A DNA stretch of 29,150 nt, taken from NCBI GenBank assembly GCA_041583015.1, contig JBFHGR010000036.1:1-29150 (forward strand), given 5' to 3'. Under the pieces are notes generated by a model, which saw only the letters and a program-made list of their open reading frames with translations, was not told the DNA's origin and made no database searches. The DNA comes from Parvicella sp041583015. Its GTDB lineage: Bacteria; Bacteroidota; Bacteroidia; Flavobacteriales_D; Parvicellaceae. Position numbers and translations under genes: made by a program. This document shows, piece after piece, positions 9,205-17,473 of this stretch (the stretch's first letter is position 1; the number at the start of each line of letters is the position of its first letter).

Positions 9205-9813
9205 TTAAAACATACTTATTGTTTCGTTAAAGGTCCCTTCAATTTTATTCCCTTTTCTATCCATAACTTCAAATTTGCCGCAAATATTGTCGCTACTATT
9301 GCCATAATCGATTATTTCTAGATAGCCTTCAAATGAATCACCGAAGTTATGTTGTCCCAATGATTTGGAATTTAGTGATGTGGAAAGGTATTTTTCGGAA
9401 TTGTTGGATTTACTTTTGAAAATCGCTTTTTCAATCATCATTGTTTCTATACCAATGATGTTAAAAATGATTTCTAATTTTTTTGATTCGCTAGTCCAAG
9501 TAATTTTTAGTCCGTTATTTCTACTTATAGTACATTTAAAGTCGTCTGTGTTGTGCTTTTTATTGGCCAATTGTAATAAGGAAATCTGAGAAATGTTATT
9601 GCAATTTAATGTTGCGTTTATTGAATTGTTTTCTACTTTATTCATTGTTGTTTTACTGTCCTCAGACTCACTGGAAGCGCTTGTATTTTTGGTGGTGCTT
9701 GTGTTATCATTTTCAGTTGATATAACTTTTTGTGGAGTACAACTGCTAAGAATAAACATAAGTGTCATTAGGGTGCTATAAACTATCCCAATTAAAGTTC
9801 TTTTTTCTAACAT
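9205..9813 (-). CDS. Unrecognised lipoprotein
   Basis: The preferred start is the ATG at 9811-9813, giving 202 residues that open MLEKRTLIGIVYSTLMTLMF and run into a lipobox (ILSSC), so the mature protein would be lipid-anchored at Cys. A longer frame back to 9894 exists but runs inside the preceding gene and lacks a signal. With the chosen start the gene overlaps the end of the thioesterase-like gene by 38 nt. After the Cys comes a Ser/Thr/Asn/Glu-rich linker (to about residue 60), then a compact, mostly beta domain ending KGNKIEGTFNETISMF. The linker plus small beta domain resembles many envelope lipoproteins, but I recognise no family. Operon position beside a YceI-like protein suggests an envelope role. 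Confidence 0.6.
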   Translation of the reverse strand: MLEKRTLIGIVYSTLMTLMFILSSCTPQKVISTENDNTSTTKNTSASSESEDSKTTMNKVENNSINATLNCNNISQISLLQLANKKHNTDDFKCTISRNNGLKITWTSESKKLEIIFNIIGIETMMIEKAIFKSKSNNSEKYLSTSLNSKSLGQHNFGDSFEGYLEIIDYGNSSDNICGKFEVMDRKGNKIEGTFNETISMF

Positions 9814-10243
9814 ATACTTCTTTTTTAACTTTTGCAACGACCACATCGTCAATGTCTTTGATGTCTGTTTCAAAATGGTATGTGGCCTTGCCAATGGTGT
9901 CTATTTCGTTTTTTATTTCTAAAATTCTTTCTTTGGGAATCTCAATATTAGAAAAGACTTTTGACTTACCAGGTTTTATAAATTCTACTTTAGCTGATTT
10001 ATCCCAAACAATGTATTCGTCACCTAAATTTAAAATTAGGATAAAGACATAAAATGGATCCGTCATGGCATATAATGATCCGCCAAATTGAGTGCCAAAT
10101 AAATTTCTATTTCTTCTAGAAAGATTAAGTGCAACTAAAAACCTTGTTCTTTCTTTGTTTACCTCCTTTATTTTTATTCCAGCGCCTAGGAATGGAAACC
10201 AAATGTTTATGATTTTAAGATTCTTTAAAAAAAGGTTTTTCAT
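9776..10243 (-). CDS. DUF4442 hotdog-fold thioesterase-like protein
   Basis: A 155-residue protein with the DUF4442/PaaI-like hotdog pattern: a helix carrying NRNLFGTQFGGSLYAMTDPF (about residues 45-64), then VWDKSAKVEFIKPGKSKV and later beta strands. The Asn and Gly/Asp positions in the central helix are where hotdog enzymes hold the acyl-CoA thioester. No signal peptide is present, so it is cytoplasmic. The ATG overlaps the aroC stop by one base (TAATG), which implies translational coupling. A link to chorismate metabolism is not obvious; acyl-CoA housekeeping is the conservative reading. The substrate cannot be told from sequence. Confidence 0.78.
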   Translation of the reverse strand: MKNLFLKNLKIINIWFPFLGAGIKIKEVNKERTRFLVALNLSRRNRNLFGTQFGGSLYAMTDPFYVFILILNLGDEYIVWDKSAKVEFIKPGKSKVFSNIEIPKERILEIKNEIDTIGKATYHFETDIKDIDDVVVAKVKKEVYVRKKNFNWDSL

Positions 10244-11322
10244 TAGAATAATTGCTTCGAGTTGTTGAGTAATATATTGTCCAATATAACCAAAGCGGCC
10301 ATGGCGTCTACTATGGGAACTGCTCTAGGTAAAACACATGGGTCATGCCTTCCTTTTCCATCAATAGTTGTTTTGGAATGCGAAATGTCAATAGATTCTT
10401 GTTGTTGCATAATTGTTGCCACAGGCTTAAATGCAACATTGAAATAGATGTCTTCTCCATTGGAAATTCCACCTTGAATTCCTCCGCTGTTATTCGTTTT
10501 TGTGGTTATTTTCCCTTCAACATTTTGAAAAATATCATTGTGCTCAGTTCCTTTTAGTTTAGTTCCTTGAAACCCAGAACCATATTCAAACCCCTTTACA
10601 GCATTAATGCTTAGCATTGCTGATCCAAGTTCTGAATGAAGTTTGCCAAATACAGGTTCGCCAAGACCAATTGGAACATTTTTGATAACACATTGTATTA
10701 CACCACCTATTGTATCGCCTTGTTTTCGGATGGAATTGATTAAGTTGATCATTTCAGAAGCAGTTTTAGAGTCAGGGCAACGGATGATGTTGCTGTCTAT
10801 TTTGCACAAATCCATTTCGGAGTAGTGCAGTGGGATTTCAACTTCACCTACACTTTTTACAAAAGAATAAATCGAAATGCCTTTTTGTGTTAAAATTTGT
10901 TTTGCAATAGCTCCGGCTACAACTCTGCTTACAGTTTCTCGAGCACTTGACCTTCCGCCTCCTCTATAATCTCGATGACCATATTTTTTTTGATAAGTAT
11001 AATCAGCGTGTGAAGGTCGGAACTGGTCTTTTATGTGCGAATAGTCTTTTGATTTTTGATTTTGATTTTCAATTACAAAACCAATGGGAGTACCTGTGGT
11101 TTTGCCTTCAAAAATTCCGGATAAGAACTGTACTTTGTCTGTTTCTTTTCTTTGTGTTACAATTTTACTTTGTCCTGGTTTTCTTCTATCTAGTTCTAAC
11201 TGAACTTTGTCAAAATCAATTTCAATTCCCGAAGGGCAACCATCAATTATGCCACCTAAGGCAGGTCCGTGAGACTCACCAAAAGTGGTTAATTGAAATA
11301 TTTTACCAAAAGTATTAGACAA
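10243..11322 (-). CDS. aroC: Chorismate synthase
   Basis: A 359-residue cytoplasmic enzyme, the usual length. It performs the last shikimate step, removing phosphate from 5-enolpyruvylshikimate-3-phosphate to give chorismate with reduced FMN as cofactor. Signatures are TTFGESHGPALGGIIDGCPS near the N-terminus (His18), the block RPSHADYTYQKKYGHRDYRG followed by GGRSSARET in the middle, and GRHDPCVLPRAVPIVDAMAA near the C-terminus. The start must be the TTG at 11320-11322: the family-conserved N-terminus (SNTFGKIF) begins right after it, and no in-frame ATG lies upstream. The gene sits 11 nt after the small acidic protein gene and overlaps the hotdog gene by one base. Other aro genes are not nearby. 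Confidence 0.97.
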   Translation of the reverse strand: MSNTFGKIFQLTTFGESHGPALGGIIDGCPSGIEIDFDKVQLELDRRKPGQSKIVTQRKETDKVQFLSGIFEGKTTGTPIGFVIENQNQKSKDYSHIKDQFRPSHADYTYQKKYGHRDYRGGGRSSARETVSRVVAGAIAKQILTQKGISIYSFVKSVGEVEIPLHYSEMDLCKIDSNIIRCPDSKTASEMINLINSIRKQGDTIGGVIQCVIKNVPIGLGEPVFGKLHSELGSAMLSINAVKGFEYGSGFQGTKLKGTEHNDIFQNVEGKITTKTNNSGGIQGGISNGEDIYFNVAFKPVATIMQQQESIDISHSKTTIDGKGRHDPCVLPRAVPIVDAMAALVILDNILLNNSKQLF

Positions 11323-11333
11323 AATGAGTAGAA

Positions 11334-11789
11334 TTATACTGGGAAAATTGGAGTGTCCTCATCGCTCCAAAGAGGTCCCCATTGGATTTCTGTAGCAATA
11401 CCTTCATCAAACCAAATGTTTAAACTTTTTGAGTCAAATTTTAACACTCTGTCTGTTGCTTCCAAACTATCTTCTTCAAAATCAGTAAATCCAATTTCTG
11501 TTAATGTTTTGATTACCTCGTCATAAGTTAAACCTACAATTTCTTTACCTTCAAGTGTTTGTTCTTCATTGCTGCCAGCAATCATAACTAATTTCCAATC
11601 GTCTGCTTCATCAAATGAAATTGAAAAATCAAATTCATCATAATGCCAAACTTCCGTTAAGTCTTCGTCTTCTTCACTGTATGAGAAAAGTTCTTTTTCT
11701 GTTGGTTCCCCAATTAATTTTTTGACAGCATCTCTGTCCATCCCGAACTTTAAATCGTCAATACCAATACCTATTTTTACTGCAGTCAT
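11334..11789 (-). CDS. Small acidic cytoplasmic protein, unrecognised
   Basis: A 151-residue protein with no signal peptide or membrane segment and a strong excess of Asp and Glu. The first part, KFGMDRDAVKKLIGEPTEKE, resembles the helix-turn of BamE/SmpA-like folds (a Gly-x-x-x-x-x-Val...Gly-x-Pro pattern), and a second similar helix follows at GLTYDEVIKTLTEIGF, so it may be a repeat of one alpha/beta unit. This is a structural guess, not a family call. It is 41 nt after the PP2C sensor gene and 11 nt before aroC, so it is likely co-transcribed with both. Function unknown; a small immunity- or chaperone-like protein cannot be excluded. Confidence 0.65.
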   Translation of the reverse strand: MTAVKIGIGIDDLKFGMDRDAVKKLIGEPTEKELFSYSEEDEDLTEVWHYDEFDFSISFDEADDWKLVMIAGSNEEQTLEGKEIVGLTYDEVIKTLTEIGFTDFEEDSLEATDRVLKFDSKSLNIWFDEGIATEIQWGPLWSDEDTPIFPV

Positions 11790-11830
11790 TTTGTTTTTAC
11801 ATTAATTTCTGCAAAGATATACTAAAGGAA

Positions 11831-14800
11831 TTAAATCTCGATACCGATAACTAAAACATCATCCATTTGTGACATGTCCTGTTTCCATTTATAGAAGAAA
11901 TCTGCTATCGCTTCTTTCTGTTGAGGCATTTCGAGTTGTGACACTTGATCGAGCACTTCTTGGAATACGTTTATTTTCATTTTTGATTTTCTTGGTCCAC
12001 CAAACTGATCTGCGTAGCCGTCAGAAAATATATATAATTTATCACCTGGTTGGACATCGGCTTCTTTTGTTTCAAACTGTTTACCATTTTGTAATCCTCC
12101 AAGAGAGTTTCTATCCCCCTTGATAACTGTTCTTACTCCTTTTCGATATATGTATAGTGGTCTCATTGCTCCTGCAAATTTCACTTTCATATTTTTCTTG
12201 TCCTGAACTATTATGGCAATATCTAATCCATCTCTGTTACTATCAATATCATCAGTTTGTTTAAGCACCTCTACAATCTTACTGTTGATTTGTTGCAGGA
12301 TTAAAGCGGGGTTATTTAGTGTTTCTTCAGTTAAAGCTTCTCTTAATAGAATGTGTGAAATCATGCTCATGAAGCCTCCAGGAACACCATGTCCTGTGCA
12401 ATCAGCGCATACAATTAATTGTTTGTCTCCCATTTCACCACACCAGTAGAAATCTCCAGAAACGATATCTCTAGGACGAAAGAAAATAAAGTAATTTGGA
12501 AAGAGTTTTTCTATATACTGATCTTGCGGTAAAATAGAACGTTGAATCCTTTGGGCATAATTAATACTGTCAGTAATATCCTTGTTAATGGCTTCAATTT
12601 TATTTTTTTGTTCCACAACCTCTCTTGTTCTAAGTGCTAGATCTCTTTTTAGTTTTTCTTGATATCTTATAAACGACCTTTCTCTAAACTTTACAATAAT
12701 AAAAACTACGGCAACAATGCCAATAAAGCAAATGACATAGAACCACCAGGTTTGCCAATAAGGTTTTTTTACAATGATTTTAATGCTAGCTTCTGTTCCT
12801 TCTGTTCCGTCTGCATTGTATGATTTAACACGAAATATATATTCACCTTCATTCATACGAGTATAGAAGATGGTGTTTTTGTCTGTTTTCTCAGACCATT
12901 TATCATCGTAGCCTTCAAGAATGAAACTGTATTTAACTTTTTTAGCTCCTTTGAGAGTTAGACCGGCTATCCCAAAGCCAAATTTATAGGAGCCATAATT
13001 GAGGTGTATTTCTTCATCTATTTTATATAGACTATCATTTATTGATACAAATTTGAGTGTCGTAATTGGAGGGACCTTGTTTTTGAAATCTTTATCACTA
13101 TTGTAAAGAACTAGTCCATTTTCTGTACCAAACCAAATTTCATTATCTAACATGGTCATTGATCCTCTTAGGAATCGGTGGTTTAAACCGAAATATTGGT
13201 CGTACGTTTGAATTGTACTATCTTTTATGTTGATATTAGAAAGTCCTTCGTTGTGAGAAACCCAAATATTCCCTAGTTTGTTTATGCGAAGCGCATTACA
13301 GTAATTTGAAATAAGTCCATCATCTGTATTTAAGTTAAAACATTGGTTGTCTTGAAGTTTGAATAACCCAGATCCGTTAGAAGTAAACCAAATCTCACCA
13401 TTGTGATCTTCAAAAATATCATTGACTTCTATTACTTCGAGACCATCTTTTATGGGGTAGTTTATTATAACTTCATCTTTTAATTCCGAAATAAAAGCGC
13501 TATTTGTACCAATAATGAGCCTGTTGTCACTTGTTTTGTAAATACAACCTATAGCGTTGTGGGGAAGACCTGTTGTGATGTTGAAAATGTTTACACCTCC
13601 AGAATTAAGGTTGTAACGATAAGCTCCATTTAATGTGGCAATGTATAACCAGTTATCTACAATTTCGATGTCGGAAATTGTTTGGGATAGGTTATCTTCT
13701 GAAATGTGAATTTTTTCAAAATGTTCTTCTCCTTTTTTTAAGACATAAACCCCATTGAGTGTTGTGCTTATGTATAGATTAGAGTCCTTGTCAAAAAGTA
13801 AATCCGTGATTTCGTCTTTAGGTATGCCATTTTCTGACGTGTAGGTTTTGTAGAGGGTAACATTTTGTTTGTCAAAATGCTCAATTTTAGATTTGCCAGC
13901 AACAAATAAATTGGTTTTATTTACTAAAACTGAAGATAGCGGGTTGTTATTTTTTTTATCAATGAAGTAGTAAGTGAACAAGTCTTCTTCTTTAGAAGCG
14001 AGACCTTCACCAAAAGTTCCAATCCAAAGTACACCTTCCCGGTCTACAAAGGAAGTGTTAACCGCATCTGTTTTTAGTCCACTATTCTTGTTGTATTTTT
14101 CTTTGATGAAAATTTGATTATCCTGAATGGAACATTTCAGTAGTCCGTTTTGTAATGTAGAAATCCATAAATAACCTTTAGATGAATAGGCTTCTGTAAC
14201 TACGATTTCAGTGTTTAGGTTGTAGAAACTAAGTTTTTCAGCGGAGTAACTACCGTTTTTTTTGATGATAGTATATGCAGAGCCGTGTAACGAAATAGCG
14301 AAAGTGGTGGTGCCGTTAATGTCGATAATAGAGGCTATTTGTTCTTCTTCTTCAATGCCGATGTTTTGAGTTTTATTGAGGTGGCCACCGTCAGTTTCAA
14401 TGGTGAAATTGTATACTTCAATCCCTTTATCTGTTCCTAAAAAGAAATCATCGGCTTCATTTATGAAAAGCGAATAGTATAATCTATTAGAAGATGGTTT
14501 AGGGAAAAAATCCTTGTCATTATTTTCTGTAAAATAATACAGTCCGTATTCTTGGGATACGAACCATATTCTTCCGTCTTTATCCTCGGCAATGTCGTTA
14601 ATTTGAGAACCGATACCAGCTCCAATGAAAACATGGGCAAACTTGTTTTCGTAAAAAATACTACTCCCACCTTGAATGTGCCCAAACCACAAGTTGCCAT
14701 TTTTATCTTTGTATGATGCAGAAACATAATCATCAACAATTTTATTTTTCTTGTAATACATTTCTACTCCAACTCCGTTGTAAACGCCAATGCCTTCTCC

Positions 14801-14956
14801 AGTGGATATGAATAAGTAACCTCTGTCATCTTGAACGATGCCATTTATAAATGTATTGTTCAATCCTTGTGCCTGAGTAATATATTGATAGTTGTATTCT
14901 TGAGATAAGAACTGTAGAAAGGAGAAACTTAAGAGTATTACAATTAGTTGCTTCAT
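11831..14956 (-). CDS. Reg_prop/Y_Y_Y membrane sensor with C-terminal PP2C (SpoIIE-type) phosphatase
   Basis: A 1041-residue transmembrane protein. After a signal peptide (about 1-18) come ten or more two-component-regulator propeller repeats (for example GNLWFGHIQGG, GVLWIGTFGEG, GEIWFTSNGSG, GNIWVSHNEG), then a Y_Y_Y domain (about 655-735), one membrane helix (about 735-760, WWFYVICFIGIVAVVFIIVK), a coiled coil (about 760-810) and a SpoIIE-type Ser/Thr phosphatase (about 820-1041). PP2C metal-site motifs are all kept: SGDFYW, ADCTGHGVPGGFMS, SDGYAD and DDVLVIG. The propeller/Y_Y_Y front end is that of hybrid sensors that read periplasmic ligands, but the kinase is replaced by a phosphatase. 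It follows two secreted-protein genes with a 3-nt gap. Likely targets are anti-sigma- or SiaC-like phosphoproteins. Confidence 0.9.
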   Translation of the reverse strand: MKQLIVILLSFSFLQFLSQEYNYQYITQAQGLNNTFINGIVQDDRGYLFISTGEGIGVYNGVGVEMYYKKNKIVDDYVSASYKDKNGNLWFGHIQGGSSIFYENKFAHVFIGAGIGSQINDIAEDKDGRIWFVSQEYGLYYFTENNDKDFFPKPSSNRLYYSLFINEADDFFLGTDKGIEVYNFTIETDGGHLNKTQNIGIEEEEQIASIIDINGTTTFAISLHGSAYTIIKKNGSYSAEKLSFYNLNTEIVVTEAYSSKGYLWISTLQNGLLKCSIQDNQIFIKEKYNKNSGLKTDAVNTSFVDREGVLWIGTFGEGLASKEEDLFTYYFIDKKNNNPLSSVLVNKTNLFVAGKSKIEHFDKQNVTLYKTYTSENGIPKDEITDLLFDKDSNLYISTTLNGVYVLKKGEEHFEKIHISEDNLSQTISDIEIVDNWLYIATLNGAYRYNLNSGGVNIFNITTGLPHNAIGCIYKTSDNRLIIGTNSAFISELKDEVIINYPIKDGLEVIEVNDIFEDHNGEIWFTSNGSGLFKLQDNQCFNLNTDDGLISNYCNALRINKLGNIWVSHNEGLSNINIKDSTIQTYDQYFGLNHRFLRGSMTMLDNEIWFGTENGLVLYNSDKDFKNKVPPITTLKFVSINDSLYKIDEEIHLNYGSYKFGFGIAGLTLKGAKKVKYSFILEGYDDKWSEKTDKNTIFYTRMNEGEYIFRVKSYNADGTEGTEASIKIIVKKPYWQTWWFYVICFIGIVAVVFIIVKFRERSFIRYQEKLKRDLALRTREVVEQKNKIEAINKDITDSINYAQRIQRSILPQDQYIEKLFPNYFIFFRPRDIVSGDFYWCGEMGDKQLIVCADCTGHGVPGGFMSMISHILLREALTEETLNNPALILQQINSKIVEVLKQTDDIDSNRDGLDIAIIVQDKKNMKVKFAGAMRPLYIYRKGVRTVIKGDRNSLGGLQNGKQFETKEADVQPGDKLYIFSDGYADQFGGPRKSKMKINVFQEVLDQVSQLEMPQQKEAIADFFYKWKQDMSQMDDVLVIGIEI

Positions 14957-14959
14957 GAA

Positions 14960-15928
14960 TTATTTTTGAACGGGTTTGATTGTAAGTTTTCCCGCATACT
15001 TGGGTGTTCCGCCAATAGGAACGGCAAAAAATGGCAAAGCTTCACCATATTGATTTGTTACAAAGAATACCACGTTATTATTGGTGATTTTTCTACTCCC
15101 TTTGATAAGTTGAATGTCCAAAGATGTTCCTTTTTCTTTACTTACTATAGTGTATTTGTCTTCCGCAATCTCATTGTCGCCAGACATTTTTAATTTGTAT
15201 CCTTTTGTGGCAACACTGGATAGTTCTATGCTCCCGTCATTGTCGAAGTCAAAATTGGTTTGTTTGATTGAAATAACGTTGTCGTCTACAAAAGGATAGA
15301 TGTGAGAGATTTGATTGTTACTTGCATTCAAACGAAAAGAATATTCAAAAGTGAAGGCATTTCCACCTGAAATAGGAATATTATCTGTTGCAGATGTGCT
15401 TAAGAAATATCGATATAAATTTCCGTCATCCCCCTTAGTACCTTGACAGATTAACTTAAAAACATATCCAAAATACTCATCAGAATATTCGCCTTGTGAA
15501 GGACTAAGTGGGCCAATTGTATACCATTGGTCATCGTATTTTGATTCGTTTTTGAAGGTTTTATTGTGGAGTAAGTTACCACTTTTGAAATTACCTATTG
15601 GGTTGGTTTCTCTTGCATCTTTTTCAGAGACACAACCTTTTCCACCATATAAACTAAATGTTGTTTCGCTGTCTGAATATTTATACGTTTCATCGTGTTT
15701 TCCTCCAGTTTCAGGGTCGAAAATTCTGATATAAAAAGGCTTGCTAAAAGACTTAGGGATTGAAAAAAAGAAAGTTTGGCAATAGTCATCATCACCATAT
15801 GATTTTTTGGCGTCTTTGCCAAAAGTGACAAGGAAAGGAATGTTTTCTTCTGGTGCAGGAACGGCTTGAGCGCTGCAGTTGCTAATAGTGGCCCCCAGAA
15901 TAAATATAAAAAGCACTAATTTTTTCAT
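14960..15928 (-). CDS. Secreted protein of unknown function
   Basis: A 322-residue protein with signal peptide MKKLVLFIFILGATISNCSA (cleavage near residue 20). The mature part is mixed, mainly beta, with motifs such as FYIRIFDPETGGKHDETYKY and a long middle stretch describing paired strands. I recognise no family. It has scattered Tyr, Asp and Lys and no T9SS tail, so it should stay in the periplasm or outer membrane. Its ATG overlaps the PD40 gene stop by 4 nt (ATGA), and its stop is 3 nt from the sensor-phosphatase gene, so the three genes are made together. It may present a ligand to the sensor's propeller, which is inference. Confidence 0.72.
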   Translation of the reverse strand: MKKLVLFIFILGATISNCSAQAVPAPEENIPFLVTFGKDAKKSYGDDDYCQTFFFSIPKSFSKPFYIRIFDPETGGKHDETYKYSDSETTFSLYGGKGCVSEKDARETNPIGNFKSGNLLHNKTFKNESKYDDQWYTIGPLSPSQGEYSDEYFGYVFKLICQGTKGDDGNLYRYFLSTSATDNIPISGGNAFTFEYSFRLNASNNQISHIYPFVDDNVISIKQTNFDFDNDGSIELSSVATKGYKLKMSGDNEIAEDKYTIVSKEKGTSLDIQLIKGSRKITNNNVVFFVTNQYGEALPFFAVPIGGTPKYAGKLTIKPVQK

Positions 15929-17307
15929 TGTTTCAAAGTTAATTTTTTTAGTACTCCAATTGCATTATCATAATCTTTTTCTTGCCATAGAATAAGTTTT
16001 ACAATAGCATTTTTGTTTTCTATTGATACTAATGGATTTTTCTCCATTATGATTTTGTCATTCACTACCCAGTAATAATTTGAGTAGTTGATGTTACTAT
16101 ATCTTTGATCTGCGTTGAGTCGGATTTTGTTTTTTTCAATTGTAGCCTGAATGGTAGGTGTGTGAATGTCTATTTTAATGTCTGCAGAAATAAATGAAGT
16201 GTCTTTTAATCCTGTTTGAGTATCTTCCAGGTCACATTTCACATAGAATATTCCAGTGTCCTTATAGCAATGATTGATCGTTTTTCCTATGTGTGTGGTG
16301 CCGTCTCCTGTATGCCAAACATGTTTAAATCTAGTGCTGTCAATATTGCCATCATCAGAAAGTGAAAAGCAAAAATTATCATTAATTTCCACGAAATTAT
16401 TGGGTTGTGGGAGGTCTATTTTATAATGATATATTTTATCTTTAGTATTGTTTCGATTTGAAGACAATAAGCCTTCTGTTTCATTTATAGGGATAAATAG
16501 AAAGTCGTCATATTGAGAGTTAATAGGTTGGTCTAAGATTTCTGGATCAGAAAATAAATCATTTTTGAATTGGCTCCTGTATATATCCAAGCCACCATTG
16601 CCATTAGGTCGGTCTGACGAAAAGTAAAGTATGTTTCCATTAAAATGAGGGAAAGTTTCTACCGCTTCCGTATTTATGTTTGAAATAGCAACAGGGTTTG
16701 ACCATTTGTCATTGTCTAGGATAGACATGAATAGATCTGTCTGGCCTTTACTGTTCTCGTTATCGGAAGAAAAAACCAAAATTAACCCGTCTTCAGAAAT
16801 GGTGGGGTGTGCAATATTATAATTATATTCTTCTTTGAACAGTTGGACTCTTTTTTCTAGTTCACTATTTAACATTGTAGTTTGAAACAGTGTTAAAAAA
16901 AGCTCAGTAGTTACACTGTCAATTCTGTTAGAACTAAAATATCCTTTACCGCTAGTAGGATTGAAGTCAATTGGACCTTCGTTTAAAGGTGAATTAATAT
17001 TAGGGCCTAGATTCACTTCAGTGCCAAGAACTTTATTGATGAGATTAAACTCGATAGAATATAAGTCTAAAAAATTTTGATTGTATTCATTTACAATACC
17101 TTTCTTAGATTTTACTTTTTTATCAGAACAGTAAAAAATCTTTCCGTCAAAATAATCTGAAGCAAAAACATTTTCACCGGATTTGCCAATTTTCAATTGC
17201 TTTACTGTGGTACTTTGAGCAATAGTAAATGTGGTAATTTGCTGAATACAAATTAATAATATAAACTTTAAGATGAAAGCCGCTTGATTTGTATGTTTTT
17301 TTGCCAA
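15925..17307 (-). CDS. PD40 propeller and PKD-like secreted protein, TTG start
   Basis: A 460-residue secreted protein: signal peptide about 1-30 (hydrophobic stretch AAFILKFILLICIQQITTFT), PD40/WD40-like propeller about 50-300 (YFSSDRPNGNGGLDIYR at 228-244; FSSNR, FSSDNENS and LSSNR repeats), then a PKD-like segment about 325-375 (HVWHTGDGTTHIGKTINHCY), and a beta-rich end. Many Bacteroidota proteins with this order finish in an OmpA peptidoglycan-binding domain; this one does not. The start is TTG at 17305-17307: a stop lies a few codons upstream and no in-frame ATG occurs before the signal peptide. It is the first gene of the run that reaches 7924. Confidence 0.75.
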   Translation of the reverse strand: MAKKHTNQAAFILKFILLICIQQITTFTIAQSTTVKQLKIGKSGENVFASDYFDGKIFYCSDKKVKSKKGIVNEYNQNFLDLYSIEFNLINKVLGTEVNLGPNINSPLNEGPIDFNPTSGKGYFSSNRIDSVTTELFLTLFQTTMLNSELEKRVQLFKEEYNYNIAHPTISEDGLILVFSSDNENSKGQTDLFMSILDNDKWSNPVAISNINTEAVETFPHFNGNILYFSSDRPNGNGGLDIYRSQFKNDLFSDPEILDQPINSQYDDFLFIPINETEGLLSSNRNNTKDKIYHYKIDLPQPNNFVEINDNFCFSLSDDGNIDSTRFKHVWHTGDGTTHIGKTINHCYKDTGIFYVKCDLEDTQTGLKDTSFISADIKIDIHTPTIQATIEKNKIRLNADQRYSNINYSNYYWVVNDKIIMEKNPLVSIENKNAIVKLILWQEKDYDNAIGVLKKLTLKQ

Positions 17308-17364
17308 AAATGAAATATTGTTTTAAATGATAAAAATAAGCAATAAGAATGAGACTATAAAATT

Positions 17365-17383
17365 TTGTCAGACATAATGACAA
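17365..17383. promoter_or_regulatory. Inverted repeat TTGTCA-N7-TGACAA in divergent intergenic region
   Basis: Perfect 6-nt arms with a 7-nt spacer lie between the divergent PD40 (minus) and DUF4197 (plus) genes. The size suits a dimeric regulator site. It could also be chance in AT-rich DNA. No T-run follows it on either strand, so it is not a terminator. Confidence 0.3.
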
Positions 17384-17446
17384 TTATCGTTCCACTATTT
17401 TTAAAATTGGAAAAAGTAGAGTTATTAATTTTTGGCAAAATTGTTG

Positions 17447-17454
17447 TATCTTCG
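17447..17454 (+). promoter_or_regulatory. Probable -7 box (TATCTTCG) for the DUF4197 gene
   Basis: TATCTTCG matches TAnnTTTG except one base and sits 20 nt before the ATG at 17474. A TTTG occurs at 17432-17435 but the spacer is only about 12 nt, shorter than usual, so the -33 box is unclear. Confidence 0.4.
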
Positions 17455-17473
17455 ACTGCTTAAAATAGAAAAA

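Noticed and set aside
10947..11318. 123-residue plus-strand frame
   Set aside because: It is a shadow of aroC, which is certain from its motifs.
11831..14956. Hybrid two-component histidine kinase
   Set aside because: The Reg_prop/Y_Y_Y front end fits, but the cytoplasmic part has PP2C metal motifs and no His kinase or receiver domain.
17174..17383. Minus-strand frame overlapping the start of the PD40 gene
   Set aside because: Considered as a different start or a frameshift for the PD40 gene. Its product has no family motif, and the PD40 frame with TTG has a full signal peptide, so no frameshift is needed.
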